64,000 nucleotides of DNA from Flavobacterium sp. SUN052 (GCF_028867935.1 NZ_JAPQNS010000002.1:248001-312000); one strand, 5' to 3'; counted from the first letter of the stretch, positions 26,603 through 35,636 are shown. Translations and numbers: made by a program. The notes: generated by a model not told the origin, from the sequence alone.

Positions 26603-28051
26603 ATGAAACAAACCTTACTGCTGGCTTTAAGCTGGCTTTTTATTGCCCCTACCCTGGCCCAGGCTCAACAACCGGCTGGTCGTTCAGCTCCGGCAAAATC
26701 ATCGACAGATCAAAATAAGGCTGTTATCATCGAAGGCGGACGCGATCAGCGACCTGGTTTTCAGGTCGGTATGGTTAGTCAGTCGGCTTCACTGCTCCAG
26801 TCGGGTCCAATGGTTGGCTACTCCGAAATGCGAGAAGTAAAGCTCTGGGTGCAAACCAAGCAGCCCGCCCGTGTTCAAATTCGCTACTCCGAAGAAGGTA
26901 AACCGGGCACGACTTTTTTGACCAATGAAGTCAGTACGGAGAAGAAATCGGCTTTTACAGCCCACCTGCTCGCCGATCAGGTGGAACCCGGAAGAAAGTA
27001 CGTATACGAGCTGTTGATCGAGGGCCAGAAGGTGAGCCTGCCCTACCCAACAGCGTTCCAAAGCCAACCCCTCTGGCAGTTCAGGACGGACCCTCCGGCG
27101 TTTCGGTTCGGCGTCGGAAGTTGCACCTACGTCAACGAACCTGAGGTAGATCGACCGGGACAGCCCTATGGTGGTGGCTACGAAATTTTCACCTCGCTGG
27201 CTGCCCAGAAGCCTGATTTTATGCTCTGGACCGGTGACAACACGTATCTGCGGGAGGTTGACTGGAATACGCGCACGGGAGTTCTCCGGCGCTATACACA
27301 CACGCGTTCGGTACCCGAAATGCAGCCGCTTCTGGCCAACACGCACAACTATGCCACCTGGGACGACCACGATTTCGGCCCCAACGACTCTGACCGGAGC
27401 TATTGGTTGAAACCCGTTACGCTCGAAGCCTTTAAACTGTTCTGGACAAATCCGAACTACGTGTTTGACGAGGGCTGTACCGGTACGTTTCAGTGGAACG
27501 ACTGCCAGTTTTTCCTGATGGACGACCGTACGTTCCGTGCTTCGAATGACATGCCCGACGGCCCTGAAAAAGATTTCCTCGGAAAGCGTCAACTCGAATG
27601 GTTGGTTGAGGCTTTGAGCAATAGTCGGGCTGCTTTTAAGTTTGTTGTAATTGGTAACCAGACGATCAACCCGGCAAAGTTGTTTGAAAACTACAGCAAC
27701 TACGGCAACGAACGAGATCGTCTATTGAAGGCTATTGCAGATGCCAAAATTCCGGGAGTACTGTTCATCACCGGCGACCGGCATCACACAATCATGCATA
27801 AGCTGGACAGACCAGGAACGTATCCACTGTATGATCTGACCATTTCCCCCTTATCATCGGGACCAGCCAAAGCAATGGACGAAGAACTAAAGCAGGCTTC
27901 GTATGTACAGGGCACCTATTTGTCGGAGCGCAACTTTGGTATCCTGGGAGTGAGTGGGCCCCTACGCGACCGGGTATTGACCATTAAAGTTTACGACGCA
28001 AAAGGGGCTGAAAAGTGGAGCCGGGACATCAAAGCATCCGAATTAAAATAA
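26603..28051 (+). CDS. PhoD-like alkaline phosphatase family protein, secreted
   Basis: A 482-residue secreted phosphohydrolase. A signal peptide (KQTLLLALSWLFIAPTLAQA) is followed by an N-terminal fibronectin-like domain (VGMVSQSASLLQSGPMVGYSE onward, about 50-165) and a PhoD metallophosphatase domain. Catalytic motifs: FGVGSCTY (about 171-178), WTGDNTYLRE (about 209), TWDDHDFGPNDSD (about 252), VIGNQTINP (about 350) and FITGDRHHTIMH (about 390). The conserved first Cys of PhoD is present in GSCTY. Such enzymes are Fe/Ca-dependent phosphodiesterases, possibly acting on nucleic acid, teichoic or lipid phosphodiesters. The preceding 160 bp contain a degenerate copy of the CTTCGTGTCA repeat word. 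Confidence 0.9.
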   Translation: MKQTLLLALSWLFIAPTLAQAQQPAGRSAPAKSSTDQNKAVIIEGGRDQRPGFQVGMVSQSASLLQSGPMVGYSEMREVKLWVQTKQPARVQIRYSEEGKPGTTFLTNEVSTEKKSAFTAHLLADQVEPGRKYVYELLIEGQKVSLPYPTAFQSQPLWQFRTDPPAFRFGVGSCTYVNEPEVDRPGQPYGGGYEIFTSLAAQKPDFMLWTGDNTYLREVDWNTRTGVLRRYTHTRSVPEMQPLLANTHNYATWDDHDFGPNDSDRSYWLKPVTLEAFKLFWTNPNYVFDEGCTGTFQWNDCQFFLMDDRTFRASNDMPDGPEKDFLGKRQLEWLVEALSNSRAAFKFVVIGNQTINPAKLFENYSNYGNERDRLLKAIADAKIPGVLFITGDRHHTIMHKLDRPGTYPLYDLTISPLSSGPAKAMDEELKQASYVQGTYLSERNFGILGVSGPLRDRVLTIKVYDAKGAEKWSRDIKASELK

Positions 28052-28206
28052 AGTCATTTTTAGATAAGTAGGCTAATTCTGACCTAGAAGTAGAAGCGAT
28101 TATGTAAACCATTAGTCCTCAACTAAGTTATTAAGGTGGTATATGTCCAGATAATCTGTACAGTATCACCTTTTTTTGTGTACAAACACACTCAACGTTA
28201 TTCAAC

Positions 28207-29280
28207 ATGAAACTGTATAAAACAATTGGTTTAGCCACGGCTGGAATTGCTTGGCTGGCCACTTCTACTGCTGCCTTCGCACAGCGTGTGACAACGAACC
28301 CCAACGCGGTTCCCAACACAATTAGTACACCTACGTTCTCGCCGGATACATTCAGGCCCTCTCGCAATCAGATGATGAACGATAACACCGCTGGCCGGGA
28401 TGATGCAGATCGTAAAAACAAGCGTGATCGTAAACGGGCTATGCGCCGGAATAACCGTTCGGACGAAAACTCGCGCATGAACCGCAATGGCAGCACGTCA
28501 ACTGACAGTAGTGCTTCCTCTTCACAATCCACAAGTCGGCAGGACGGCGCTTATCGGCAGGGGTCAGTGAGCAGCGGAACGACCAATAATAATAGTAACA
28601 CAACCAATTACAACAGCAATAACGTAATGACAGCGCCTACGGGCGTTGGCACCAATCCCAGTGCTACGGGGACCGCCGGTGATGTACGTCCCGGTAATTC
28701 GAGTGCAACAACTACACCAAACATCAGTCAACCAGCCGCAACCGGAACCGGTGAAGCCGTTGCAGGAGCGTCGAATGCGCCTATCAGCAATCCATCAGCC
28801 CGAACAAAAAGCACGACCTTGACTGATTTTGTAGCGTCGCAACCTGATTATTCAACCTTGCAAAACGCACTTCAGTCGGCAGAGTTGATCGAAGCCTTTA
28901 AAGAGGGTCAGACTTATACAATTTTTGCTCCATCGAATGCTGCCTTCAAAAAACTGCCGACCGCAACCCAAAACGTATTATTGGAAGGAAGTAACCGGGA
29001 GTCACTAAAAAAATTGCTGACTTACCACGTAGTACAGGGCATAGTTGATGGTAAAGAGCTTACCAAGCAAATTAATGCCGGCAACGGCACCGCACGGTTG
29101 AAAACGCTCAACGGTGGCCTGTTAACAGCCAAATTTGGAGATAATAACAAGTTGATTATCAACGATGAGCAGGGAAATTCGGCTACGGTTGACACCCCTG
29201 ATCAAATTCAGACAAATGGAGTTGTGCACGGCGTAGATAAAGTGTTGATGCCTAAATCGAGCAGTTTGACGTTTCGATAG
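28207..29280 (+). CDS. Fasciclin-domain secreted protein
   Basis: A 357-residue protein. Signal peptide up to AAFAQ (about residue 26), then about 180 residues of low-complexity Asn/Ser/Thr-rich sequence with a basic patch (KNKRDRKRAMRRNNR, about 75-89) and an NNNSNTTNYNSNN tract, then one FAS1 domain at about 210-350. FAS1 hallmarks: FAPSNAAFKKLP (H1-type motif), LLTYHVVQG (YH motif) and NGVVHGVDKVLMP (H2). FAS1 domains mediate adhesion, and single-domain forms are common on Bacteroidota surfaces. The long disordered basic linker may bind anionic polymers (inference). It is followed by the ECF sigma/anti-sigma/msrB cluster, which often accompanies FAS1 proteins in bacteria. Confidence 0.9.
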   Translation: MKLYKTIGLATAGIAWLATSTAAFAQRVTTNPNAVPNTISTPTFSPDTFRPSRNQMMNDNTAGRDDADRKNKRDRKRAMRRNNRSDENSRMNRNGSTSTDSSASSSQSTSRQDGAYRQGSVSSGTTNNNSNTTNYNSNNVMTAPTGVGTNPSATGTAGDVRPGNSSATTTPNISQPAATGTGEAVAGASNAPISNPSARTKSTTLTDFVASQPDYSTLQNALQSAELIEAFKEGQTYTIFAPSNAAFKKLPTATQNVLLEGSNRESLKKLLTYHVVQGIVDGKELTKQINAGNGTARLKTLNGGLLTAKFGDNNKLIINDEQGNSATVDTPDQIQTNGVVHGVDKVLMPKSSSLTFR

Positions 29281-29292
29281 TGATTAGCAAAT

Positions 29293-29342
29293 TTGCCCAG
29301 AAGAGTGCCATTATCCTGAAAATATGGTGCATTTCTGGGCAA
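29293..29342. terminator. Hairpin after the fasciclin gene
   Basis: Perfect 10-bp arms 29293-29302 and 29333-29342, with partial inner pairing. It starts 13 nt after the fasciclin stop codon and ends 5 nt before the sigma-factor -7 box. It probably separates the two transcripts. There is no U-tract. Confidence 0.4.
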
Positions 29343-29347
29343 TCGGT

Positions 29348-29355
29348 TATATTTG
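29348..29355 (+). promoter_or_regulatory. -7 promoter box TATATTTG for the ECF sigma gene
   Basis: An exact TAnnTTTG match, 57 nt before ATG 29413. Its final TTG (29353) is in frame with the sigma gene and mimics a start codon. Confidence 0.45.
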
Positions 29356-29412
29356 GCCCAATATCCGGGTCAAATAAAGGTTATAAAGAACGACATCCAT
29401 TCACCTTTATGC

Positions 29413-30042
29413 ATGATTACCGTTTATACGCCGTTACCAAAAATATGGGATCTCTTTACTATTCCTTCTAAGTCGTTGAAACGTACACAACCTTTCGTCT
29501 CTGAAACTGTCCTGATCGAGAAGCTTAGCCATCGCGATCAGCAAGCATTTCATTGGCTGTACGACCAATACTCCCCCGCTCTGTTCGGTGTCATTCGTAA
29601 GATCGTACATGACGATGAGCAGGCTCGCGATCTTTTGCAGGATTCTTTTATAAAAATCTGGAATAACCTTGATGCCTATGATGCCTCAAAAGGGCGTCTA
29701 TTCACGTGGTTACTCAATGTGGCCCGTAATACAGCCATCGATAGTTTACGCGCTGCTAAGGCAAGTAGCCGACCAAATCCGGCGAATGCAATCCATACTG
29801 ACGCAGAAAACGTATTTATTGTTGACCGTCAGCATCAGGTTGATCCGTCGAACATTGAACACATCGGTATGCAAGAGATTGTGAGTCAATTACGACCGGA
29901 ACGAAAGATGCTGATAGACCTGGTTTATTTTGGTGGTTATACGCATGAGGAAGCCGCCGAAGTATTGAATCTGCCGCTGGGTACGGTGAAGACCCGAATC
30001 CGGTCGGCGTTGCAGGAATTAAAACAGTATTTTTCCCGCTGA
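29413..30042 (+). CDS. ECF RNA polymerase sigma factor
   Basis: A 209-residue sigma-70-family factor. Region 2 (about 32-100): FHWLYDQYSPALFGVI, DEQARDLLQDSFIKIWNNL and FTWLLNVARNTAIDSLR. Region 4 (about 150-205): LRPERKMLIDLVYFGGYTHEEAAEVL and LPLGTVKTRIRSALQELK. ATG 29413 is chosen; the in-frame TTG at 29353 lies inside a promoter box. The gene is followed by its probable membrane anti-sigma factor and msrB, matching the SigK/RskA-type arrangement in which the anti-sigma holds the factor until a redox or envelope signal. Targets may include the adjacent fasciclin gene. Confidence 0.92.
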   Translation: MITVYTPLPKIWDLFTIPSKSLKRTQPFVSETVLIEKLSHRDQQAFHWLYDQYSPALFGVIRKIVHDDEQARDLLQDSFIKIWNNLDAYDASKGRLFTWLLNVARNTAIDSLRAAKASSRPNPANAIHTDAENVFIVDRQHQVDPSNIEHIGMQEIVSQLRPERKMLIDLVYFGGYTHEEAAEVLNLPLGTVKTRIRSALQELKQYFSR

Positions 30043-30191
30043 GCACGAACTTTCTGCTTAACCGGGCAGAAGATATGCGCAGACAAAACCGTAATGAGCG
30101 TAAAGAAGAAACTAACCACCTCCAAAAACAGAGAGAAGCAACGTTCGACAGCAACCCTATCGATACGTTGCCTTGCCAGAATATTGACGAC

Positions 30192-31004
30192 ATGGACATA
30201 AACGAGTACATAGCATCGGGATCGTTAGAACTTTACGCCTTAGGCGCTGCCACTGATCAGGAGCGTCGGGAAGTGGAGTGTCTTTCATCGATTTACCCTG
30301 AGATAAAGCAGGAATTAGATCGGCTGACAGCGGCTATGGAAAATTATGCCCTGACCTATAGCACCGAACCACCTGCTGAGTTAAAAGCCGAAATAATGGG
30401 CAAATTGTCCTTTGGCGAACCAGCTCCACAGTCAGAGCCAACTGTGCAGCCAATTCATGTGTCAAAGCCTATCTACAATTTTACGTGGATCGCAGCAGCC
30501 TCGGTAGGTTTGGTTTTGCTCGCTTTTGCCCTTTTTCTGGTTAACCAGCTCCGCGAGAGCCAGAAAGTACAGCTTACACTTCGCTCATCGAATACTAGTT
30601 TGCAGGACGAAATTCGCCAATTACGCGATCGTCAGCAGGGAGCCGACGCTGCTCTGGCGCTCCTTAAGCAACCGGGAACCCGCATTATTTCGGTAGCGGG
30701 CAACGAAAAAGCGCCCGAAGGAAAGCTTGCTGTTTATTGGAATGCCCAGTCGCAACAGGTTGCTGTTGAAGTGAGTGGCTTGCCCAAATTGGCCGACGAT
30801 CAGCAATATCAGCTCTGGTCTTTGGTAGATGGCAAACCGATTGATGCCGGTGTTTTCGAAAACCTAAGCGCCAATGGCCAAATTCAACGAATGAACCGCT
30901 CTATCGGTGCTGCCGATGCTTTCGCGGTGACGATCGAACGTCGCGGTGGAAGCCCTACTCCTACCCTATCCGCCTTGGTTGCTGTTGGTAATGTAAAGGC
31001 GTAA
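30192..31004 (+). CDS. RskA-type membrane anti-sigma factor
   Basis: A 270-residue protein from ATG 30192 (MDINEYIASGSLELYALGA), the usual opening of this family. An in-frame ATG at 30075 would add 39 polar residues that do not resemble family members but would shorten the gap to the sigma gene to 32 nt; the choice is not certain. The N-terminal zinc-free anti-sigma domain (about 1-85) binds the sigma factor, one TM segment (FTWIAAASVGLVLLAFALFLV, about 110-130) crosses the inner membrane, a coiled-coil stretch follows (SLQDEIRQLRDRQ), and the C-terminal RskA domain (about 165-268, WNAQSQQVAVEVSGLPKLADDQQYQLW) is periplasmic. Partner: the ECF sigma factor upstream. Confidence 0.87.
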   Translation: MDINEYIASGSLELYALGAATDQERREVECLSSIYPEIKQELDRLTAAMENYALTYSTEPPAELKAEIMGKLSFGEPAPQSEPTVQPIHVSKPIYNFTWIAAASVGLVLLAFALFLVNQLRESQKVQLTLRSSNTSLQDEIRQLRDRQQGADAALALLKQPGTRIISVAGNEKAPEGKLAVYWNAQSQQVAVEVSGLPKLADDQQYQLWSLVDGKPIDAGVFENLSANGQIQRMNRSIGAADAFAVTIERRGGSPTPTLSALVAVGNVKA

Positions 31005-31053
31005 TCTACGCTCCAATACCAAACCAGTTTTCGGTTTTTTGCGTTTATATAGT

Positions 31054-31581
31054 ATGAACCGAACGACACTCCTTTTCACTATATTCGCCCTGATTATCAG
31101 CGCGGTACTCTTTGTGGCTTTTCGTACAAAAACGACAAAAGCTATTACTTCAACTGAACAGACTGTTGACGAAAAACCGCCGGGTGGTCGGCGGGTGGTA
31201 AAGACCAACGCTGAATGGAAAAAAATTCTGAAGCCCGATCAATATTACGTTCTGCGTGAAAAAGGCACCGAGCGTGCTGGCAGCAGTTCTCTCAATGATA
31301 TTCACGAAGAAGGGACATTTATTTGCGCAGCCTGCAAGAACCCTTTGTTTGATTACAAGACAAAATTTGATTCGGGTACCGGCTGGCCAAGTTTCTACCA
31401 ACCCATCGCCAAAAATGCGGTGAAAGAAGCAAAGGACTACGAATTTGGTATGACCCGCATCGAAGTCATGTGTAATGTGTGTGATGGACACCTTGGCCAC
31501 GTTTTTGAAGATGGCCCCAAACCAACGGGTTTGCGGTATTGCATGAATGGCACAGCCATGCAGTTTGTGAAGAAACCGTAA
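31054..31581 (+). CDS. msrB: Peptide-methionine (R)-S-oxide reductase MsrB, membrane-anchored or exported
   Basis: A 175-residue MsrB that reduces methionine-R-sulfoxide in proteins. An N-terminal hydrophobic helix (LLFTIFALIISAVLFVAF, about 6-23) targets it to the membrane or periplasm. The zinc-binding pairs are C91/C94 (CAAC) and C140/C143 (CNVC), and the catalytic cysteine is C163 in RYCMN; GWPSFY and HLGHVFEDGP are also conserved. ATG 31054 is used; a TTG at 31039 is in frame but unsupported. It lies 49 nt after the anti-sigma gene, probably in its operon, which suggests that the sigma factor answers oxidative damage in the envelope. A strong terminator follows. Confidence 0.95.
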   Translation: MNRTTLLFTIFALIISAVLFVAFRTKTTKAITSTEQTVDEKPPGGRRVVKTNAEWKKILKPDQYYVLREKGTERAGSSSLNDIHEEGTFICAACKNPLFDYKTKFDSGTGWPSFYQPIAKNAVKEAKDYEFGMTRIEVMCNVCDGHLGHVFEDGPKPTGLRYCMNGTAMQFVKKP

Positions 31582-31619
31582 TGGCTTCTTCGATCCTTCT
31601 GGATAACCGTTTAACACAG

Positions 31620-31644
31620 AGCCGGGCCGAAAGCCCGGCTTTTT
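31620..31644 (+). terminator. Rho-independent terminator after msrB
   Basis: An 8-bp GC-rich stem, 31620-31627 with 31633-31640, CGAAA loop and TTTT tail, 38 nt after the msrB stop codon. Confidence 0.9.
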
Positions 31645-31669
31645 CATATCACCGGGGCGGTTTTTCCGT

Positions 31670-31677
31670 TATATTTG
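31670..31677 (+). promoter_or_regulatory. -7 promoter box TATATTTG for the PBP1 gene
   Basis: An exact TAnnTTTG match 55 nt before ATG 31733 and just after the msrB terminator. Confidence 0.5.
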
Positions 31678-31732
31678 CAATCCTCGCCCCGGGTGCTTCT
31701 CCAGGCGGGTTCAGCTTATATTAATCAATCAA

Positions 31733-34318
31733 ATGAGGGAATTATTGGAGCGACTGAGCGATTTTTGGCAGGCCATCAGGCTGTTTTTACGCCAAACGAA
31801 GCGCAGGTTGGGCCGTCTGTTGCACCGGGGAGCTTCGGCGACACTGGGCGACGAACGAGTAGAACAATTTTACGATCAGTTCGGGCAACTGCGCGAACGC
31901 CGGGAACAATTACGGGAACGTCGCCGGGAGGTAGTAGGACGTTATGTTGACCGGGAAGCTTCTTATTATCCTTATCTCCGCACCGGTTGGAAAGTATTCA
32001 CCTACGGATTGCTGACCCTGGCGCTGTATATTTTCACACTGGAAACCAACTTCTTATGGCTCACCGGTGAGATGCCCAGCATTGAGGAACTGAAGAACCC
32101 CAAGCTAGCCCAATCGTCAGAAATCTATACCCTTGATGGGCAGGCAATCGGTAAGTTTTACACCGAAAACCGTACGCCTATCAAATTTGAAAATATCCCA
32201 AAACCGCTCATCAACGCCCTGATTTCCACCGAAGATGCCCGCTTTTACAAGCACATCGGCATTGATATTCGGGCGTTAGGCCGGGCGGTGGCCAGTTTAG
32301 GCCGCGATGGGGGGGGCTCCACCATTACCCAGCAATTAGCCAAAAACCTGTTTAAAACACGCCGTAAGAACAGCAGTGGCTTCTTGAACAAAATTCCGTT
32401 TGTGCGCAAAATCGTGTACAAATCGAAAGAATGGTTGATGGCCATCAAACTGGAGCGCAACTTCACCAAAGACGAAATCATTACCTACTATTTCAATACC
32501 GTTGATTTTGGAAGCAATGCGTTTGGCTTGAAAACAGCCGCCCGAACGTTTTTCAACAAAGCTCCCGACAGCCTTAATGTACAGGAAGGTGCCGTACTGG
32601 TAGGTCTGCAAAAAGCAACGACATCTTACAACCCGCTCCGTAACCCCGACCGTTCCAAAGAGCGCCGGAATGTGGTGATCGGGCAAATGGCCAAATACAA
32701 ATTCCTCACTCAGGCCCAGGCCGACTCTATTTCGGCATTGCCGCTAAAAACCGATTTCACTCCCGAAAACCCGTATGCCGGACCAGCGAGTTACCTCAAA
32801 AACGCGGTGATGGATTTTGTGAAGAAATGGGGTGACGAAAACGGCTATGATCTCTACACGGATGGACTTCGGATTGTAACAACCATCGACTCCCGGATGC
32901 AGACGTATGCTGAAAAAGCAACCGCCGAGAAGATGAAGTCACTCCAGAAAAAATTTAACAACCACTGGCGCGACCAGAACCCCTGGACTGACGAAGATGG
33001 TAAAGAAATTCCGGGCTTTATCGACTCGGTAGCCAAACGTACTGACCGGTATCGCAGTCTTGTCCGGCGGTTTCGCGACCAACCCGACTCCGTTAACTAT
33101 TACATGAAGGTTAAGAAAGCCAAAATGAAGGTTTTCGATTGGGAAGACGGGGAAAAAGAAACCGAGATGACTCCATACGACTCCATTGCCTACTACAAGC
33201 GATTTCTACAGGCGGGCATGGTGGCTATGGACCCGCACTCGGGCCACATACGGGCATGGGTTGGGGGCCTGGATTACGACTATTTCAAATACGACCATGT
33301 GAAACAGGGCCGGAGGCAACCTGGCTCCACGTTTAAGCCCTTTGTGTATTGCGCAGCCATTGACGATACCACCCTTAACCTCAGTCCCTGCGACCAAATC
33401 CGCGACAAACCTTTTAGGAAAGAGTATCGAGAAAACGGTGAGGATAAAGTCTGGGAGCCCAAAAATTCGACAGGCTACTTCAGTTACGCCAACATGACGC
33501 TTCGGAAAGCGATGGCCCGCTCTGTTAACTCGATTACTGCCCAACTTACCGATGATGTTGGTCCCGAAAAAGTTGCGGAGTATGCTCACAAACTAGGCAT
33601 CCAAAGTCGTTTGAATGCAGTGGCGTCCATCGGACTCGGTTCGTCAGACGTTTCGTTGTACGAGTTGGTAAATTCCTACTGCACGTTTGCCAATGAAGGT
33701 CAGCACGTGGACCCAATGATTGTGGCCCGAATAGAAGACCGCAATGGAAACCAGATCGAGGCTTTTACGGCTAAAACCCGGCCAGCTATCAGTGCCGAAT
33801 CGGCTTACCTGATGCTGTTTATGTTGCAGGGTGGTTTACAGGAATCAGGTGGTACATCGCAGAGTTTGTGGTCGTTTAATCTATTTAAAAATAACCACCA
33901 GATGGGTGGCAAAACTGGCACCACGTCTAACAACTCCGACGGATGGTTTGTGGGGGTTTCTGATAAACTGGTAGTAGGTGCCTGGGTTGGTGGCGATGAC
34001 CGGAGCATCCACTTCCGCTCAACTGATATGGGCGAGGGAGCCAAAACAGCGTTGCCTTTAGTGGGCAGTTTTCTGGAAAAAGTGTATGCCGATGGGCGCT
34101 TCAAAGACTTACAGGGGCCGTTCCCAAAACCCACGGTACCAATTACCAAAGAGTATCTGAACTGCGCCTACCAGTACGAAGAAAGCGAAGTGGAGGCTGA
34201 TTCTACGGACTTAGATCCAGGCCTTTTGGATTCCACTTTAGCACCAACTCCCCCGCCGGTTATTCAGCTTGAACCCGTGGCGCCACCCGATACAACTCGA
34301 AATAACGGCGGTCAGTAA
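31733..34318 (+). CDS. Class A penicillin-binding protein (bifunctional transglycosylase/transpeptidase)
   Basis: An 861-residue PBP1-type peptidoglycan synthase. A charged cytoplasmic N-terminus (Arg-rich, coiled-coil around 45-68) precedes one TM helix (FTYGLLTLALYIFTL, about 89-103). The GT51 transglycosylase domain has the catalytic E167 in STEDARFY and the GGSTITQQLAKNLF motif (about 194-207). The transpeptidase domain has the SxxK serine in GSTFKP (about S532), the SVN motif (about 597) and KTGTT (about 727). The C-terminus ends in an acidic, Pro-rich tail. It polymerises and cross-links peptidoglycan in the periplasm, anchored in the inner membrane. It is convergent with the SCO1 operon across a 25-bp terminator stem. 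Confidence 0.96.
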   Translation: MRELLERLSDFWQAIRLFLRQTKRRLGRLLHRGASATLGDERVEQFYDQFGQLRERREQLRERRREVVGRYVDREASYYPYLRTGWKVFTYGLLTLALYIFTLETNFLWLTGEMPSIEELKNPKLAQSSEIYTLDGQAIGKFYTENRTPIKFENIPKPLINALISTEDARFYKHIGIDIRALGRAVASLGRDGGGSTITQQLAKNLFKTRRKNSSGFLNKIPFVRKIVYKSKEWLMAIKLERNFTKDEIITYYFNTVDFGSNAFGLKTAARTFFNKAPDSLNVQEGAVLVGLQKATTSYNPLRNPDRSKERRNVVIGQMAKYKFLTQAQADSISALPLKTDFTPENPYAGPASYLKNAVMDFVKKWGDENGYDLYTDGLRIVTTIDSRMQTYAEKATAEKMKSLQKKFNNHWRDQNPWTDEDGKEIPGFIDSVAKRTDRYRSLVRRFRDQPDSVNYYMKVKKAKMKVFDWEDGEKETEMTPYDSIAYYKRFLQAGMVAMDPHSGHIRAWVGGLDYDYFKYDHVKQGRRQPGSTFKPFVYCAAIDDTTLNLSPCDQIRDKPFRKEYRENGEDKVWEPKNSTGYFSYANMTLRKAMARSVNSITAQLTDDVGPEKVAEYAHKLGIQSRLNAVASIGLGSSDVSLYELVNSYCTFANEGQHVDPMIVARIEDRNGNQIEAFTAKTRPAISAESAYLMLFMLQGGLQESGGTSQSLWSFNLFKNNHQMGGKTGTTSNNSDGWFVGVSDKLVVGAWVGGDDRSIHFRSTDMGEGAKTALPLVGSFLEKVYADGRFKDLQGPFPKPTVPITKEYLNCAYQYEESEVEADSTDLDPGLLDSTLAPTPPPVIQLEPVAPPDTTRNNGGQ

Positions 34319-34324
34319 GACAGG

Positions 34325-34379
34325 GGCACTAATAAAAAAGCGGTTGCTGTGAGCCAGCAACCGCTTTTTTATTAGTGCC
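34325..34379. terminator. Bidirectional rho-independent terminator (25-bp perfect stem)
   Basis: Arms 34325-34349 and 34355-34379 are perfectly complementary with a 5-nt loop. A- and T-runs within the stem provide U-tracts on both strands. It separates PBP1 from the convergent SCO1 operon. Confidence 0.93.
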
Positions 34380-34387
34380 TCACCTTG

Positions 34388-35065
34388 TTATTGGTTGAGC
34401 AACGTCTGCATATCAGCAATCAAATTGTCAACATCCAGGGGTAGCGTCCCGTTATAAACACCCCTGATCCTGCGGTTTTGATCAACCAGAATCAGGTGTT
34501 CCGTATGCAAAAATTCGGTTGAATCTTTGGTAAATCCGATGGCTTCTTCGGCAAAATACGACTGGCGGGCCAAGGTATAGATTGCTCCTCGCGCGCCAGT
34601 AAGCAGATGCCATTTCCCGCTAAGTATTCCTTTGCTGGCAGCATAGCGCTTAAGCCGGGGTACTGAATCGATCCAGGGCGTAACGCTAAAGGATACCAAA
34701 GCCACCCTGGGCTCATTTCGAAACGTATCCTGAACCGCTTTCAGCAGGTTGGTCATTTTGGGGCAGATGCTCGGACAGACCGTAAAGAAAAAGTTAGTCA
34801 CATAAACTTTGTTGGCCAGAGTTGCCTGCGTAACAGGCTGACCGGTTTGGTCAAGAAATGAAAAGTCAGCGATGCGATGCGTAATCATCTGATTGACACT
34901 ATCTGCATCGCTAAGCCAGATCGGCGTAAAATCGGGACTGTTGAAGTAAGGGAGGTCCGGGCTACCCAACGTACTGGATTGCTTACAGGCTGCCAGGCTA
35001 ATCAGCAAGCCAAACCAGCTCACCATAAATAACCTAGTGCGATACAGTGATCGAGTCCCAGACAT
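34388..35065 (-). CDS. SCO1/SenC-family copper-binding lipoprotein
   Basis: A 225-residue thioredoxin-fold protein. ATG 35065 gives a lipoprotein signal with a basic n-region (MSGTRSLYRTRLF) and lipobox LAAC. ATG 35026 (MVSWFGLL) is a shorter alternative, and an upstream GTG/ATG would overlap the preceding gene much more. The copper site is CPSICP (CxxxC), with the distal His in HTEH about 90 residues later. SCO1 proteins deliver copper or electrons to the CuA site of cytochrome c oxidase. The gene overlaps the MORN-type gene by 32 nt and is the last member of a six-gene run starting with a sigma factor at 37932. Confidence 0.9.
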   Translation of the reverse strand: MSGTRSLYRTRLFMVSWFGLLISLAACKQSSTLGSPDLPYFNSPDFTPIWLSDADSVNQMITHRIADFSFLDQTGQPVTQATLANKVYVTNFFFTVCPSICPKMTNLLKAVQDTFRNEPRVALVSFSVTPWIDSVPRLKRYAASKGILSGKWHLLTGARGAIYTLARQSYFAEEAIGFTKDSTEFLHTEHLILVDQNRRIRGVYNGTLPLDVDNLIADMQTLLNQ

Positions 35066-35636
35066 TGACACAGTTTTTAACGCCCGTAAAGCCATAACTC
35101 CGGCCCTCACGAACAGCATAATTGGCTTTCAAATTTCCGTCTGCAAACCACATTTGTTGCGGCCCATTTTCCTGGCCGTTTCGATAATGACCGTTGCGGG
35201 CCAGCCGCCCATCTGGATACCATTCTTTAAGGGAGCCTTCATACACATCATTGCGAAATTGATACACAAAGGCGGGCCTCCCCGAGTCAAACCAGCCACG
35301 CTGTTCGCCCTCCTGCCAACCGTTTTGGTAATGCCGGACTTCTTTTAGCTGCTTATTCTCGTACCAAAACCGGTGAAACCCTTCAGCTTTTCCTTGGTTG
35401 AAACCGCCTACAAATAGCGTATCACTGGTATTCGCCAGCTGATACTGCCAACCACTAAAAGGGGTGTTATCAAGCCACAATTTACCGTCGCGCCGTTGCC
35501 AACCCGGCTGACTGGCTGATACAAATTGGGATGGAATCAAGGGGGTATCTGTAGACCGCTGCCAGCAACCCGAAATGACTAATAGTAACCCCAAGGCCAG
35601 CCTGATTTTATTGGGTAATGGTGCCAGCCTTGCCAT
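35034..35636 (-). CDS. MORN-repeat (YwqK-type) lipoprotein
   Basis: A 200-residue lipoprotein (signal with lipobox ISGC at about residue 24). Four or five short beta-hairpin repeats of the MORN_2/YwqK antitoxin-like type run from about 95 to 185: FHRFWYENKQLKEV, QRGWFDSGRPAFVYQF, LKEWYPDGRLARNGHY and QMWFADGNLKANY. The YwqK antitoxin name is attached to this repeat but there is no toxin next to it, and an envelope structural role is more likely. It overlaps the YHYH gene upstream by 29 nt and the SCO1 gene downstream, showing tight translational coupling. The function is unknown. Confidence 0.82.
   Translation of the reverse strand: MARLAPLPNKIRLALGLLLVISGCWQRSTDTPLIPSQFVSASQPGWQRRDGKLWLDNTPFSGWQYQLANTSDTLFVGGFNQGKAEGFHRFWYENKQLKEVRHYQNGWQEGEQRGWFDSGRPAFVYQFRNDVYEGSLKEWYPDGRLARNGHYRNGQENGPQQMWFADGNLKANYAVREGRSYGFTGVKNCVNVWDSITVSH

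Noticed and set aside
26789..27592. Long open frame on the minus strand opposite the PhoD-like gene
   Set aside because: Shadow of a confident gene; composition Arg/Val-rich as expected for antisense translation.
30075..30191. N-terminal extension of the anti-sigma factor
   Set aside because: The 39 polar residues do not look like family sequence, while ATG 30192 gives the usual MD-x-EYI start; not fully excluded because the shorter gap would suit an operon.
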